From RGIG3872 sp045660245 (lineage in GTDB: Bacteria; Bacillota; Clostridia; Christensenellales; UBA1242), in NCBI GenBank assembly GCA_045660245.1, contig JAZRDJ010000017.1:1-12697 (forward strand): a DNA stretch of 12,697 bases. Reading direction: 5' to 3'. The notes under the pieces are model-generated. The model worked only from the letters and a program-made list of their open reading frames with translations. It searched no databases and was not told where the DNA came from. This document shows positions 7,061 through 12,697 of this stretch, one piece after another. Numbering within the stretch: position 1 is the first letter of the stretch; each line of letters begins with the position of its first letter. The position numbers and the translations under genes were made by a program.

Positions 7061-7846
7061 TCAATTGTTTGGTTTTGGAGTTGGCTTTCCGAAAATGAGA
7101 GTGACAATTGTGAGAGAGAGTGCAATGCAGGCAAACACAAAATAATATTTGTGGAATGGAAGGAGCAATGAAGAGATTGTCAAGGCGACTGAAAGAAGGA
7201 AATAATGCTTTGCTCTTTTTCTGGTGAACGTGTCAGAAAAGAGGGTTTTGATTTTTTTGAGTGAAGAGGTGTTTTCGGGTTCTGGCATTTTTTGTGGAAA
7301 GGTGTTTTGGTTTTTCATGAGGAGATAAAGTGATGTGGGTGAAATCAATTCAAACTTTGTTTGCAAAAATTCACTCGCAAAATTCATGAGATCTTTTGCA
7401 TCATTTGTCATGCTGTTTGTGATCACAAAGCAAAGGTCCAAATGGCTTTGTTTTTTGTTTTGGAGAAAATTTGACAGTGACTGAAGAGTTGTTTGAGGAG
7501 CACAAAGATCCGAAAAAATGCAAAAGTTTTTTGAGTTTTTTGCGTGCTTGGATTTTTCAAGAATTGTGTTCAAAAATGCAATTTGTGCATTGTTTTCCAT
7601 TGATAGAAATGCAAGAATGCAGTTTTTCATGTGTTTTTCTTCTTTTAATTTCAGTTGCTGATTTTTGTATTTGTTTTTTTCGCGTTTGAAAAAGGCACAA
7701 AACACAAGAACACCTGTGAGGCTTGACAAGAGCAGTCTTGTCATGAGATTATTTGACAACTTCTGTGAGATAATCAGCGTCAAAAATGTGCATGAGGCAG
7801 ACACAATAAGTGTGTCAATCAGGCTCGCAAGTCGGCTTTTTTGCAT
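7061..7846 (-). CDS. Four-helix membrane protein with cytoplasmic domain
   Basis: Reading from the ATG whose first base is 7846, this is 261 residues. The frame extends to a TTG at 7948 (295 residues), but that extension is basic and low in complexity and no ribosome binding site precedes it. The ATG has AAGG at 7863-7860, rather distant at about 13 nt. Two N-terminal membrane helices (about 6-27, 37-53) are followed by a Lys-rich linker, a soluble domain (about 70-190) and two C-terminal helices (about 214-230, 233-252) introduced by RKRAKHYFLLS. The soluble part contains LDLCFVITNSMTNDAKDL and a following FELISPTSLYLLM, a strand-helix-strand layout like the second half of Mrr-type restriction-endonuclease folds. 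The protein has very few Gly and no visible catalytic D-ExK set. No function is assigned. It is the only long frame in this region and the only gene on this strand. Confidence 0.65.
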   Translation of the reverse strand: MQKSRLASLIDTLIVSASCTFLTLIISQKLSNNLMTRLLLSSLTGVLVFCAFFKREKNKYKNQQLKLKEEKHMKNCILAFLSMENNAQIAFLNTILEKSKHAKNSKNFCIFSDLCAPQTTLQSLSNFLQNKKQSHLDLCFVITNSMTNDAKDLMNFASEFLQTKFELISPTSLYLLMKNQNTFPQKMPEPENTSSLKKIKTLFSDTFTRKRAKHYFLLSVALTISSLLLPFHKYYFVFACIALSLTIVTLIFGKPTPKPNN

Positions 7847-7954
7847 TTGATGTTTGTTTCCTTTTTGTGTTGATTTGTTTGTTGCTTTAATGTTTGACAA
7901 AAATTCAAGGTGGTATACTTTTTTTGTGCGAGCAAATGTTCGGATCAAAATTGC

Positions 7955-7984
7955 TTGCTAAGTTGGCTTTTATTATTATATAAT
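7955..7984 (+). promoter_or_regulatory. Candidate promoter for the deoA-like/deoC-like pair
   Basis: TTGCTA (7955-7960), an 18-nt spacer, and a consensus TATAAT (7979-7984). Transcription would start near 7990, giving about 90 nt of leader. The same AT tract (TATTATTATATAATA) also contains TATAAT on the other strand, so a divergent start toward the - strand gene is possible but lacks a clear -35. Confidence 0.55.
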
Positions 7985-8003
7985 AAAAAATGAAGATTTC
8001 ATA

Positions 8004-8060
8004 TCATGGAGCAATATGTGAAAGTGATAACTGCGAAAGTTCCATGAGGTAATTTTTTTC
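8004..8060 (+). promoter_or_regulatory. Leader hairpin with T run, possible attenuator
   Basis: TCATGGA (8004-8010) and TCCATGA (8041-8047) can form a 7-bp stem closing a 30-nt loop, in which GCA (8011-8013) and TGC (8032-8034) could add a further short pairing. A run of seven T ends at 8059, a few bases after the stem. This could be a weak attenuator or a small structured leader. I do not recognise a riboswitch class. Confidence 0.25.
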
Positions 8061-8080
8061 CAAAAATAGAGAGAGGTGAC

Positions 8081-9397
8081 TTGTTGGTGGAAGAACTTGA
8101 GATATTGATAAACAAGAAAAAGTCTGGTCAAGAATTTACGCATGAAGATGCGGAGGTTTTGGCTGAAATTATTGCTGAAAATGGTTCAAAAAATGAAAGG
8201 CTCATTGAGTTTTTGGAAACGCTCACAATCAAGAATTTTTCAGCAAGTGAAGTTGTTGATCTTGCAACGGCGATTGCAAAAACTGGGCAGATGCTTGACA
8301 TTTCGTCAAAAATTGGTGAGTGTCTGACAAAAGACAACGCGGGCTATGTCACTGACAGTGTGTCGCTCGTGGTGATGAGTGTCCTCTCGGTTTTGGGTGT
8401 CAAGGTGGTGAAGGTCGCCAACACCAAGTACAGTTCATTCGGTGGAACGATCGCAAAACTCAAACTTTTTGATGGGTTTGATGCAAATGTTGGTGAAGAC
8501 AAGTTCATCAAAATTGCTGAAGAAGTTGGGTGTTCGATTTTTGAAAACAAGGGGGCGCTCGTGGCGTCTGGGCACGAACTCTTGCTCATCATGAAAAAGT
8601 TTCTTGTGCCATCAATTCCGCTCATTGCTGTGTCTTTTCTTGCAAAGAACATTGCGCTCGGTGCGAGCATTGTGATCTTTGATGTCAAGTGTGGTGAGGG
8701 AGGACTCGTGAAGTCAAAAGACGATGCATACAAACTCGCGAAATATATGATTGAAGCATCAAGGTCAATTGGGTTCAAGTGCGCTTGTGTGGTCACGCAA
8801 ATGAGCCAACCGACATCAGCAAGTATTGGTGGGGTTTTGGAACTCAAAGAAGTGATCAGGTCGCTCGCATCAGGTGATGCATATTTTGAAAGTGACATGA
8901 TGAAAGTTGCAAAGGAGATTGTCGAAGTTTCGCTCATTCTGTCTGGCAAGGCCAACGGCAGAGATCAGGCTGGTGAAATGTTTGACGAGTGTGTGACGTC
9001 AGGAAGTGCGCTCGCAAAATTCAAGCAGATAATTCTTGCTTTTGGTGGAACTTTTGATTCTGTCAATGAGCCAGTGTCAATTCTGTCAAATGTTGCAACG
9101 AGTTATATTGAAGCAGACCATGAAGGGTATTTGGCGGACATTGACACGACAAAACTCATCAAGAGTTGCAAAGCACTCGCAGGTGACATGACTGGCGCTG
9201 GATTTGACAAAAATGCAGGTGTCGTGATGCTCGTGCGTGAAGGAACAAAGGTTGGTGCAGGTGAAAAACTCGCGAGAGTGTGTTATGGCTTTGGCAATCC
9301 AAGATTGCCTGAAGTTTTGCCAGACATTCAAAGTTCGATTTGTGTCAAGGCGCAAAAAGCAAAGAAAGAAAAATTGCTCGTCAAGGTCTTTGTCTGA
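8081..9397 (+). CDS. Thymidine/pyrimidine-nucleoside phosphorylase-like protein, active site degenerate
   Basis: A 438-residue protein, full length for the DeoA/Pdp family, which splits pyrimidine (deoxy)nucleosides with phosphate. Family features kept: the N-terminal helical domain, FGGTIAKLK (120-128), PSIPLIAVSFLAKNIA (177-192) and IFDVKCGEGGLVKSKDDAYKLA (199-220). The catalytic signatures are broken. KHSTGGVGDKTS has become KDNAGYVTDSVS (84-95), losing the His and the phosphate-binding Ser. KMSGRGLGHTGGT has become KVANTKYSSFGGT (111-123). The YALRD Arg is Ile170. The Ser and Lys equivalent to E. coli S186 and K190 remain (S185, K189). There are no frameshifts. Start choices are TTG 8081, TTG 8084 or GTG 8087, behind GAGGTGA (8073-8079); the latter two have better spacing. 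It forms an operon with the deoC-like gene 64 nt downstream. Probably a pseudoenzyme or a changed-specificity paralog. Confidence 0.85.
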   Translation: MLVEELEILINKKKSGQEFTHEDAEVLAEIIAENGSKNERLIEFLETLTIKNFSASEVVDLATAIAKTGQMLDISSKIGECLTKDNAGYVTDSVSLVVMSVLSVLGVKVVKVANTKYSSFGGTIAKLKLFDGFDANVGEDKFIKIAEEVGCSIFENKGALVASGHELLLIMKKFLVPSIPLIAVSFLAKNIALGASIVIFDVKCGEGGLVKSKDDAYKLAKYMIEASRSIGFKCACVVTQMSQPTSASIGGVLELKEVIRSLASGDAYFESDMMKVAKEIVEVSLILSGKANGRDQAGEMFDECVTSGSALAKFKQIILAFGGTFDSVNEPVSILSNVATSYIEADHEGYLADIDTTKLIKSCKALAGDMTGAGFDKNAGVVMLVREGTKVGAGEKLARVCYGFGNPRLPEVLPDIQSSICVKAQKAKKEKLLVKVFV

Positions 9398-9461
9398 TCT
9401 GCTCCAAGAGTTTTTGGCCAAAGCAAAAAGAAGTGAACAATTTTTTTGGGAGGAATAGCAA

Positions 9462-10160
9462 ATGGCAATGATTTTTGCAAACAACAAAATGTCAGATGAT
9501 GTCAACGTTTTTGGCGTGATGAATGATCCCGGAACAGGAGTTGATTTCACGCTCCTTGATCCAAGAGCAACTGAAAAAGACATTGTCAAAATGCTCGAGA
9601 TTGCTTGCGACCACAGGTATTATGCCGTGATTGTGCCACAAATCCATGTGGCATTTGCAAAGCGTTATGTCACCACAAAATTGTCGTCAACATTGAAAGT
9701 TGGAACGGTTGTTGGATTTCCGCTTGGGACAAGTACCGCAAAAACAAAAATTCGTGAGGCAAAGGACGCAATCAAGAACGGTGCGGACGAACTCGATGTT
9801 GTGATCGCAATTGCAAAAGTCAAAGAAGGTGACTATGGTTATGTCAAGCGAGAAATTCAAAGAATCATGAGGATCAAGCGAAAGGTTGTGGTCAAAGCCA
9901 TTCTTGAAACAGCGTTTTTGTCGCCAGAAGAAATTGAGCGAGTGGTTGGCGTGCTCGTCAAGGCAAAGGTTGATTTTGTGATGACAAGCACGGGTTATGC
10001 GCCTTTTGGAGCAGATATTGAAACTGTTGAAAAACTCGTGTCATTGACTGAAAAGACGGGGGTTCTCGTCAAGGCGTCGGGTGGTATCAAGACCAAGGCA
10101 CAAGCAGACAATCTCTATAGGTTGGGGGTGACCCGCATCGGTTCATCAAGAATTATTTAG
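9462..10160 (+). CDS. Deoxyribose-phosphate aldolase-like protein lacking the Schiff-base lysine
   Basis: A 232-residue TIM-barrel protein of the DeoC family, which normally cleaves 2-deoxyribose-5-phosphate to glyceraldehyde-3-phosphate and acetaldehyde. Clear hallmarks: DFTLLDPRAT (28-37), TVVGFPLGTSTAKTKIREA (82-100), GADELDVVIAI (107-117, with D112 matching E. coli D102), VVVKAILETAFLS (142-154) and VKASGGIKTKAQA (203-215, with K204 matching K201). The usual KTSTG motif reads MTSTG: Met174 (codon ATG at 9981) replaces the Schiff-base lysine (E. coli K167). VCVNP is also altered to VIVPQ. The N-terminus is about 15-20 residues longer than usual and the C-terminus stops right after RIGSSRII, several residues short, where a small inserted element begins. 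The ATG at 9462 follows GGGAGGA (9448-9454). Aldolase activity is unlikely. Confidence 0.88.
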   Translation: MAMIFANNKMSDDVNVFGVMNDPGTGVDFTLLDPRATEKDIVKMLEIACDHRYYAVIVPQIHVAFAKRYVTTKLSSTLKVGTVVGFPLGTSTAKTKIREAKDAIKNGADELDVVIAIAKVKEGDYGYVKREIQRIMRIKRKVVVKAILETAFLSPEEIERVVGVLVKAKVDFVMTSTGYAPFGADIETVEKLVSLTEKTGVLVKASGGIKTKAQADNLYRLGVTRIGSSRII

Positions 10161-10283
10161 GTCATATTTTACATGAACTACATCAGAAATTTCAGAAATT
10201 TTCACATGGCCAAATACAGGAAGTATGTGTCCAGCGAAAATTCTTCATTTGCTTTGTATTTCAAGCAAACTATGACCTAAATA
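10154..10283. mobile_element. MITE-like element with TA-flanked terminal inverted repeats
   Basis: TATTTAGGTCATA (10154-10166) and TATGACCTAAATA (10271-10283) are a perfect 13-bp inverted repeat. Beyond one mismatch, TTT/AAA continues the match inward. Read as TTTAGGTCATA ends, the element is 126 bp (10156-10281) flanked on both sides by TA, the target duplication typical of IS630/Tc1-mariner elements. It has no coding capacity. An internal hairpin TTTGCTT/AAGCAAA (10248-10269) is present. The left end supplies the stop codon of the deoC-like gene. Removing one TA plus the element would extend that frame by six sense codons to TGA at 10298-10300. The MITE call is an inference from structure. 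Confidence 0.55.
10161..10209 (+). repeat. 49-bp direct repeat, copy 1
   Basis: This copy runs from GTCATATTTTACATG to TTTTCACATGG and matches 10316-10364 at 48 of 49 positions (T here, G there, at the ninth base). Inside it CAGAAATTT occurs twice in tandem, and CATG lies near both ends. It begins inside the left terminal repeat of the MITE-like element. Confidence 0.95.
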
Positions 10284-10315
10284 CTCGTGCGGGGAAATGA
10301 GCGAATAGAAGATTT

Positions 10316-10364
10316 GTCATATTGTACATGAACTACATCAGAAATTTCAGAAATTTTCACATGG
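10316..10364 (+). repeat. 49-bp direct repeat, copy 2
   Basis: The second copy of the 49-bp repeat, 155 bp downstream of the first and ending 25 nt before the tsaE -35 box. Preceding bases (GATTTGTCATA) look like the element end TTTAGGTCATA with two bases missing. No matching right end is visible, so this may be a truncated second copy of the same element, or a duplicated protein-binding site. Confidence 0.95.
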
Positions 10365-10389
10365 ATAATTTTGTGGTTGAATTTGGGTG

Positions 10390-10417
10390 TTGAAAGTGAA
10401 ACGTGTTGTGTTATAAT
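10390..10417 (+). promoter_or_regulatory. Strong promoter for the tsaE-tsaB-rimI operon
   Basis: TTGAAA (10390-10395), a 16-nt spacer, and TATAAT (10412-10417) with an extended -10 TG at 10409-10410. Transcription should start near 10424, about 20 nt before the tsaE ATG. Confidence 0.85.
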
Positions 10418-10442
10418 TTAAAAAAATCAAAGGTTGGTGTAT

Positions 10443-10871
10443 ATGAAAAAGTATTTTAGTGGAAGCATGGAAGAAACAAAGAGGCTCGGGCAGATGATTG
10501 CTCAAAATATTCATGCGGGGACGACTGTGCTCTTGTCTGGTGATCTCGGTGCAGGAAAGACGGTGATTGCATCGGGGCTTGTGGAAGCGCTCACGGGCAA
10601 AAAGTACAATGTCACAAGTCCGACTTTCACCATTGTGAATGAATATCACGGAGCGATGAAGGTCAACCACTTTGATTTTTATCGCATTGAGAGTTCAGAG
10701 GAACTTGAAAATATCGGCATTTTTGAATATTTGTATTCTGATGCTGTGAACATTGTTGAGTGGGCAGAAAGAGCACCAGAAGTCTTTTCTTCTGATATGG
10801 ATATTGTCAAAATTCAAATCAACAAGGTGAATGACTCAAAGCGTGAAATTGTGATTGACAAGTGTATTTGA
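10443..10871 (+). CDS. tsaE: tRNA threonylcarbamoyladenosine biosynthesis ATPase TsaE
   Basis: A 142-residue P-loop ATPase of the TsaE/YjeE family, of normal size. It works with TsaB and TsaD to make the t6A37 modification of ANN-decoding tRNAs. Visible motifs: Walker A GDLGAGKT (33-40), the family signature TSPTFTIVNEY (58-68), HFDFYRIESSEELENIGIFEYL (76-97, containing the conserved DxYR and the E-E-L-x-x-x-G segment), and VNIVEWAER (102-110). The ATG at 10443 has AAAGG at 10429-10433; in-frame TTG and GTG codons at 10434 and 10437 lie too close to that site. It is the first gene behind a strong promoter, with tsaB 78 nt downstream. No defect is seen. Confidence 0.96.
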   Translation: MKKYFSGSMEETKRLGQMIAQNIHAGTTVLLSGDLGAGKTVIASGLVEALTGKKYNVTSPTFTIVNEYHGAMKVNHFDFYRIESSEELENIGIFEYLYSDAVNIVEWAERAPEVFSSDMDIVKIQINKVNDSKREIVIDKCI

Positions 10872-10949
10872 TTGTGTATACTTGAACAAAGCAAATGCTT
10901 GTGGTTGAAGATAAACAAAAATTATTTTTTGAGGAGAGAAAAGGGAAGT

Positions 10950-11588
10950 ATGTTGAATTTGCTCATTAGTGCAACGGACAAAATTGTTGTGGAACTCTTT
11001 GATGGGACAAAATGTGTTTCGGCAAAAACTGTGACTGAAAGCAATCTTTCGGAAGATATCCTTTTGTTCGTAAAAGAGAAACTCGGGGGGAAAAATATCA
11101 ATGATGTTTCAAACATTCTTTTGAATGTTGGGCCAGGAAGTTTCACTGGGATCAGGGCGAGCATGGCACTCGTTTTTGGTCTTGTGCTTGCTGGCAAACA
11201 AAAAATTGTGCCTTTCACAACGTTTGATATGTACTCATATAATACAAGTACCGGTAACTATATGCGTGTGGTTGCTGGGTTCTCCTCATTTGTTTATGTC
11301 TGCTACAATATGGACGGAAAAGTTGTCATGGATTGCATGACGGTTTCTGATGCGGTGACGATCGCTAACAATTTGGGGCTCAAAGTCAAAGTGCCAAACA
11401 ATGAAATTCAACGTAAGTTTGAGAGTTTTGGCGTGGTGGGATTTCAAGAAGAACTTGATCCCTTGAACGTCATCACAAAATTTGAAAGTGGCAAACTTGA
11501 AAAACGAAAAGTTGAGCCAGTGTATTTGAGGGCTTCGCAAGCAGAAATTCAAAGACAGGAGAAATTGAATAATGCAAAACCAAACTAA
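10950..11588 (+). CDS. tsaB: tRNA t6A biosynthesis protein TsaB
   Basis: A 212-residue protein of the ASKHA-fold TsaB/YeaZ family, the inactive partner that forms a heterodimer with TsaD. The clearest signature is VGPGSFTGIRASMALVFGLVLA (60-81), followed by the FTTFDMYSY helix start. The C-terminal EPVYLRASQAE (189-199) matches the usual PlYlR-sqAE ending. The N-terminal nucleotide-fold strand is shortened (LNLLISATDKIVVELFDG), but such divergence is common in TsaB. The ATG at 10950 follows GAGGAG (10931-10936) and AAGGGA (10941-10946). The open frame upstream of it reads basic and unrelated. Its 3' end overlaps rimI by 17 nt, indicating coupled translation. TsaD itself is not in the window. 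Confidence 0.94.
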   Translation: MLNLLISATDKIVVELFDGTKCVSAKTVTESNLSEDILLFVKEKLGGKNINDVSNILLNVGPGSFTGIRASMALVFGLVLAGKQKIVPFTTFDMYSYNTSTGNYMRVVAGFSSFVYVCYNMDGKVVMDCMTVSDAVTIANNLGLKVKVPNNEIQRKFESFGVVGFQEELDPLNVITKFESGKLEKRKVEPVYLRASQAEIQRQEKLNNAKPN

Positions 11589-12033
11589 TCCCCAAATTGT
11601 GCAAATGAAAGACGAACACTTGGACGATGTCGTCGCCATTGAACTCGAGAGTTTTCAAAAAGAATCAAGAGAAGATTTTTTGAAGTGTTTGAACAGAAGT
11701 GAAGTGTACAGTTATTTTGTGCTCATTGGTGAAAAGTCAGAAGTCCTCGGGTATTTTGGAATTATGAATATTTCTGGCGAAGGTGAACTTTTGACAATTG
11801 CTGTCAAAAGCGAGCACCGAGGGAAAGGATACGGAGCAATCATGCTTGAGTCTGCCATTCTTTCAAGTTCGCTCAAGGGGTCAGAAAAGATCTTTTTGGA
11901 GGTCAATGAAAAGAATACACCAGCACGATCGCTCTATGAAAAATTTGGTTTTGTTGTTATTTCAAAACGCGAAAAATATTATGGAGAAGATGATGCAATA
12001 ATTATGCAATACAACATAAAAAGTGCAAAATAA
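11572..12033 (+). CDS. rimI: RimI-type ribosomal protein N-acetyltransferase (GNAT)
   Basis: A 153-residue GNAT acetyltransferase. RimI acetylates the N-terminal alanine of ribosomal protein S18 in E. coli and is often encoded with the tsa genes in Firmicutes. Motif A is LLTIAVKSEHRGKGYGAIMLESAI (73-96), with the acetyl-CoA loop R83-GKGYG. Motif B is IFLEVNEKNTPARSLYEKFGFVVISKREKYY (107-137), with the Asn and Tyr typical of the family; DAIIM closes the domain. The ATG at 11572 has AGGAG at 11557-11561 and overlaps tsaB by 17 nt. The substrate is inferred from context and family; other GNAT substrates cannot be excluded. Confidence 0.9.
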   Translation: MQNQTNPQIVQMKDEHLDDVVAIELESFQKESREDFLKCLNRSEVYSYFVLIGEKSEVLGYFGIMNISGEGELLTIAVKSEHRGKGYGAIMLESAILSSSLKGSEKIFLEVNEKNTPARSLYEKFGFVVISKREKYYGEDDAIIMQYNIKSAK

Positions 12034-12058
12034 TGCTATTTTTATTGAAAAATACCAT

Positions 12059-12076
12059 GCAAAACCATGGTTTTGC
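12059..12076. other. 18-bp perfect palindrome
   Basis: GCAAAACCATGGTTTTGC reads the same on both strands. It lies 25 nt after rimI and covers the first ATG of the following frame. No T run follows, so it is not a standard terminator. It may be an operator or a translation-controlling hairpin. A weaker 7-bp hairpin (TATTTTT/AAAAATA, 12037-12054) lies just upstream. Confidence 0.5.
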
Positions 12077-12697
12077 TGAAATTATTGCGAAAAATCATTA
12101 TATTTGACGTTTTGTTTTGTAGATTATTTTTTGAAAGTTTGAACTATTGTTCAGATGGTGTTTATTTTGAAGAAAAGCATCAAAAAGAGTGTAAAATTGC
12201 AACTATTTTGCATGAAAAATGCGTGAATATTTTTGATGATTATTTTTTGAAACAATATACCCAAAAGTGTGATTTGGATCATGCTTTGAATGATCTTTTT
12301 GTTGCTTTTGAGGGGTATGATCAAGTTGAAACACAATCAAAATCAATGAAGCCAAAAGCAAAGAGGCTTTGTGTGCTAGTCCATGGTTGGGGAGCGAACT
12401 CTGCACTTTATCACTCTCTCATTGAGGACATTTCAGGCAAATTTGATTTGATCGTGGCTCCTGACTTGTTTGGGTTTGGGAATTCTCCAGATCCAAATGG
12501 AGTGCTCGGCATGGAGGATTTTGTTCGAGTTCTCATGAGGCTTTGTTTTCTTTTTGATTTTGACGAAATTTGTCTTGTTGGTCATTCGTTCGGTGGAAAG
12601 ATGATTTTGTTTTTGATGCAGAGTCATGAACTATTCAAGCGACTTTGTTTGAGTGCGAAGATGAGTCCAAGAGTTGTGCTCATTGCTCCATCGGGTG
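12067..12697 (+). CDS. Alpha/beta hydrolase, N-terminal part (3' end outside window)
   Basis: The frame is open from 12049 to the window edge. The first ATG at 12067 gives 210 complete codons. From about residue 100 it is a clear alpha/beta-hydrolase core: the oxyanion-loop motif HGWGANS (106-112), APDLFGFGNSPDP, and the nucleophile elbow VGHSFGG (171-177) with Ser174. The acid and His of the triad would lie beyond the window. The substrate cannot be told. The first 80-100 residues are unlike the family core: a hydrophobic, basic start (MVLLKLLRKIII) and then a Cys- and Asp-rich helical stretch. No ribosome binding site precedes 12067 and the ATG lies in the middle of a palindrome, so the true start may be further in. 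It follows rimI by 33 nt and is probably in the same operon. Confidence 0.8.
   Translation, partial: MVLLKLLRKIIIFDVLFCRLFFESLNYCSDGVYFEEKHQKECKIATILHEKCVNIFDDYFLKQYTQKCDLDHALNDLFVAFEGYDQVETQSKSMKPKAKRLCVLVHGWGANSALYHSLIEDISGKFDLIVAPDLFGFGNSPDPNGVLGMEDFVRVLMRLCFLFDFDEICLVGHSFGGKMILFLMQSHELFKRLCLSAKMSPRVVLIAPSG

Noticed and set aside
6693..7145. 150-codon + strand frame after the membrane protein
   Set aside because: It overlaps the end of the YwaF-like gene in another frame, runs straight through the strong terminator at 6951-6986 and is rich in Cys, Trp and Phe from T/G-rich DNA. No ribosome binding site is seen.
7894..7919. TTGACA and TATACT as a + strand promoter
   Set aside because: Both boxes are good and the -10 has an upstream TG, but the spacer is only 14 nt. 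TTGCTA/TATAAT at 7955-7984 has normal spacing and is closer to the gene. It could still be a minor extended -10 promoter.
8344..8955. 203-codon open frame on the - strand
   Set aside because: It lies wholly inside the deoA-like gene on the opposite strand, has Ser/Thr/Ala-rich antisense-type composition and no recognisable motif. The + strand frame has clear family homology.
8081..9397. Frameshifts or sequencing errors explaining the odd deoA motifs
   Set aside because: The frame is continuous and of normal length, and the flanking conserved segments stay in register with E. coli numbering within one residue. The motif changes are scattered substitutions, not shifted frames.
9086..9589. 167-codon - strand frame across the deoA-like/deoC-like junction
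   Set aside because: It is antisense to two genes with recognisable family segments, and its composition is typical of a shadow frame.
10161..10364. CRISPR array
   Set aside because: There are only two repeats, 49 bp long, separated by 106 bp, with no further units and no cas genes in the window.

Overview
The window looks like a chromosomal segment of a low-GC Firmicutes-type bacterium, most likely an uncultured Clostridia-like lineage. The evidence is strong AGGAGG-type ribosome binding sites, TTG starts alongside ATG, TTGnnn/TATAAT promoters, short hairpin-plus-T-run terminators, and tight co-directional operons with one-base TAATG overlaps. Almost everything is on the + strand. One gene (7061-7846) is on the - strand. 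The species cannot be named from sequence alone.

Layout. (1) 1-2605: the end of an operon with an unrecognised partial gene, a 73-residue unknown protein, the ribosome-assembly RNA-binding protein YhbY, and two tandem paralogous proteins. Each paralog seems to be built from three helix-hairpin-helix modules of the RNA polymerase alpha C-terminal-domain type. A clear terminator closes the operon. (2) 2677-6986: a promoter, pheS, pheT and a 7-TM YwaF/TMEM164-like membrane protein, ending in a long-stem bidirectional terminator. (3) 7061-7846, - strand: a four-helix membrane protein with a cytoplasmic domain. (4) 7955-10160: a deoA-like and deoC-like pair. Both proteins are full length or nearly so, but each lacks key catalytic residues. 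(5) 10154-10364: a small element with terminal inverted repeats flanked by TA, sitting in the 3' end of the deoC-like gene, and a 49-bp direct repeat (48/49 identical) reaching toward the next promoter. (6) 10390-12697: a strong promoter and the t6A-modification genes tsaE and tsaB, then rimI, then the start of an alpha/beta hydrolase cut by the window end.

How the genes work together. Regions 1, 2 and 6 serve translation: ribosome maturation, Phe-tRNA charging, tRNA t6A37 synthesis and ribosomal protein acetylation. Region 4 resembles a deoxynucleoside salvage pair, but the active sites argue against normal thymidine phosphorylase and deoxyribose-phosphate aldolase activity. The most unusual items are the paralogous alphaCTD-like triple-module proteins, the paired deo pseudoenzyme candidates, and the MITE-like repeat region.
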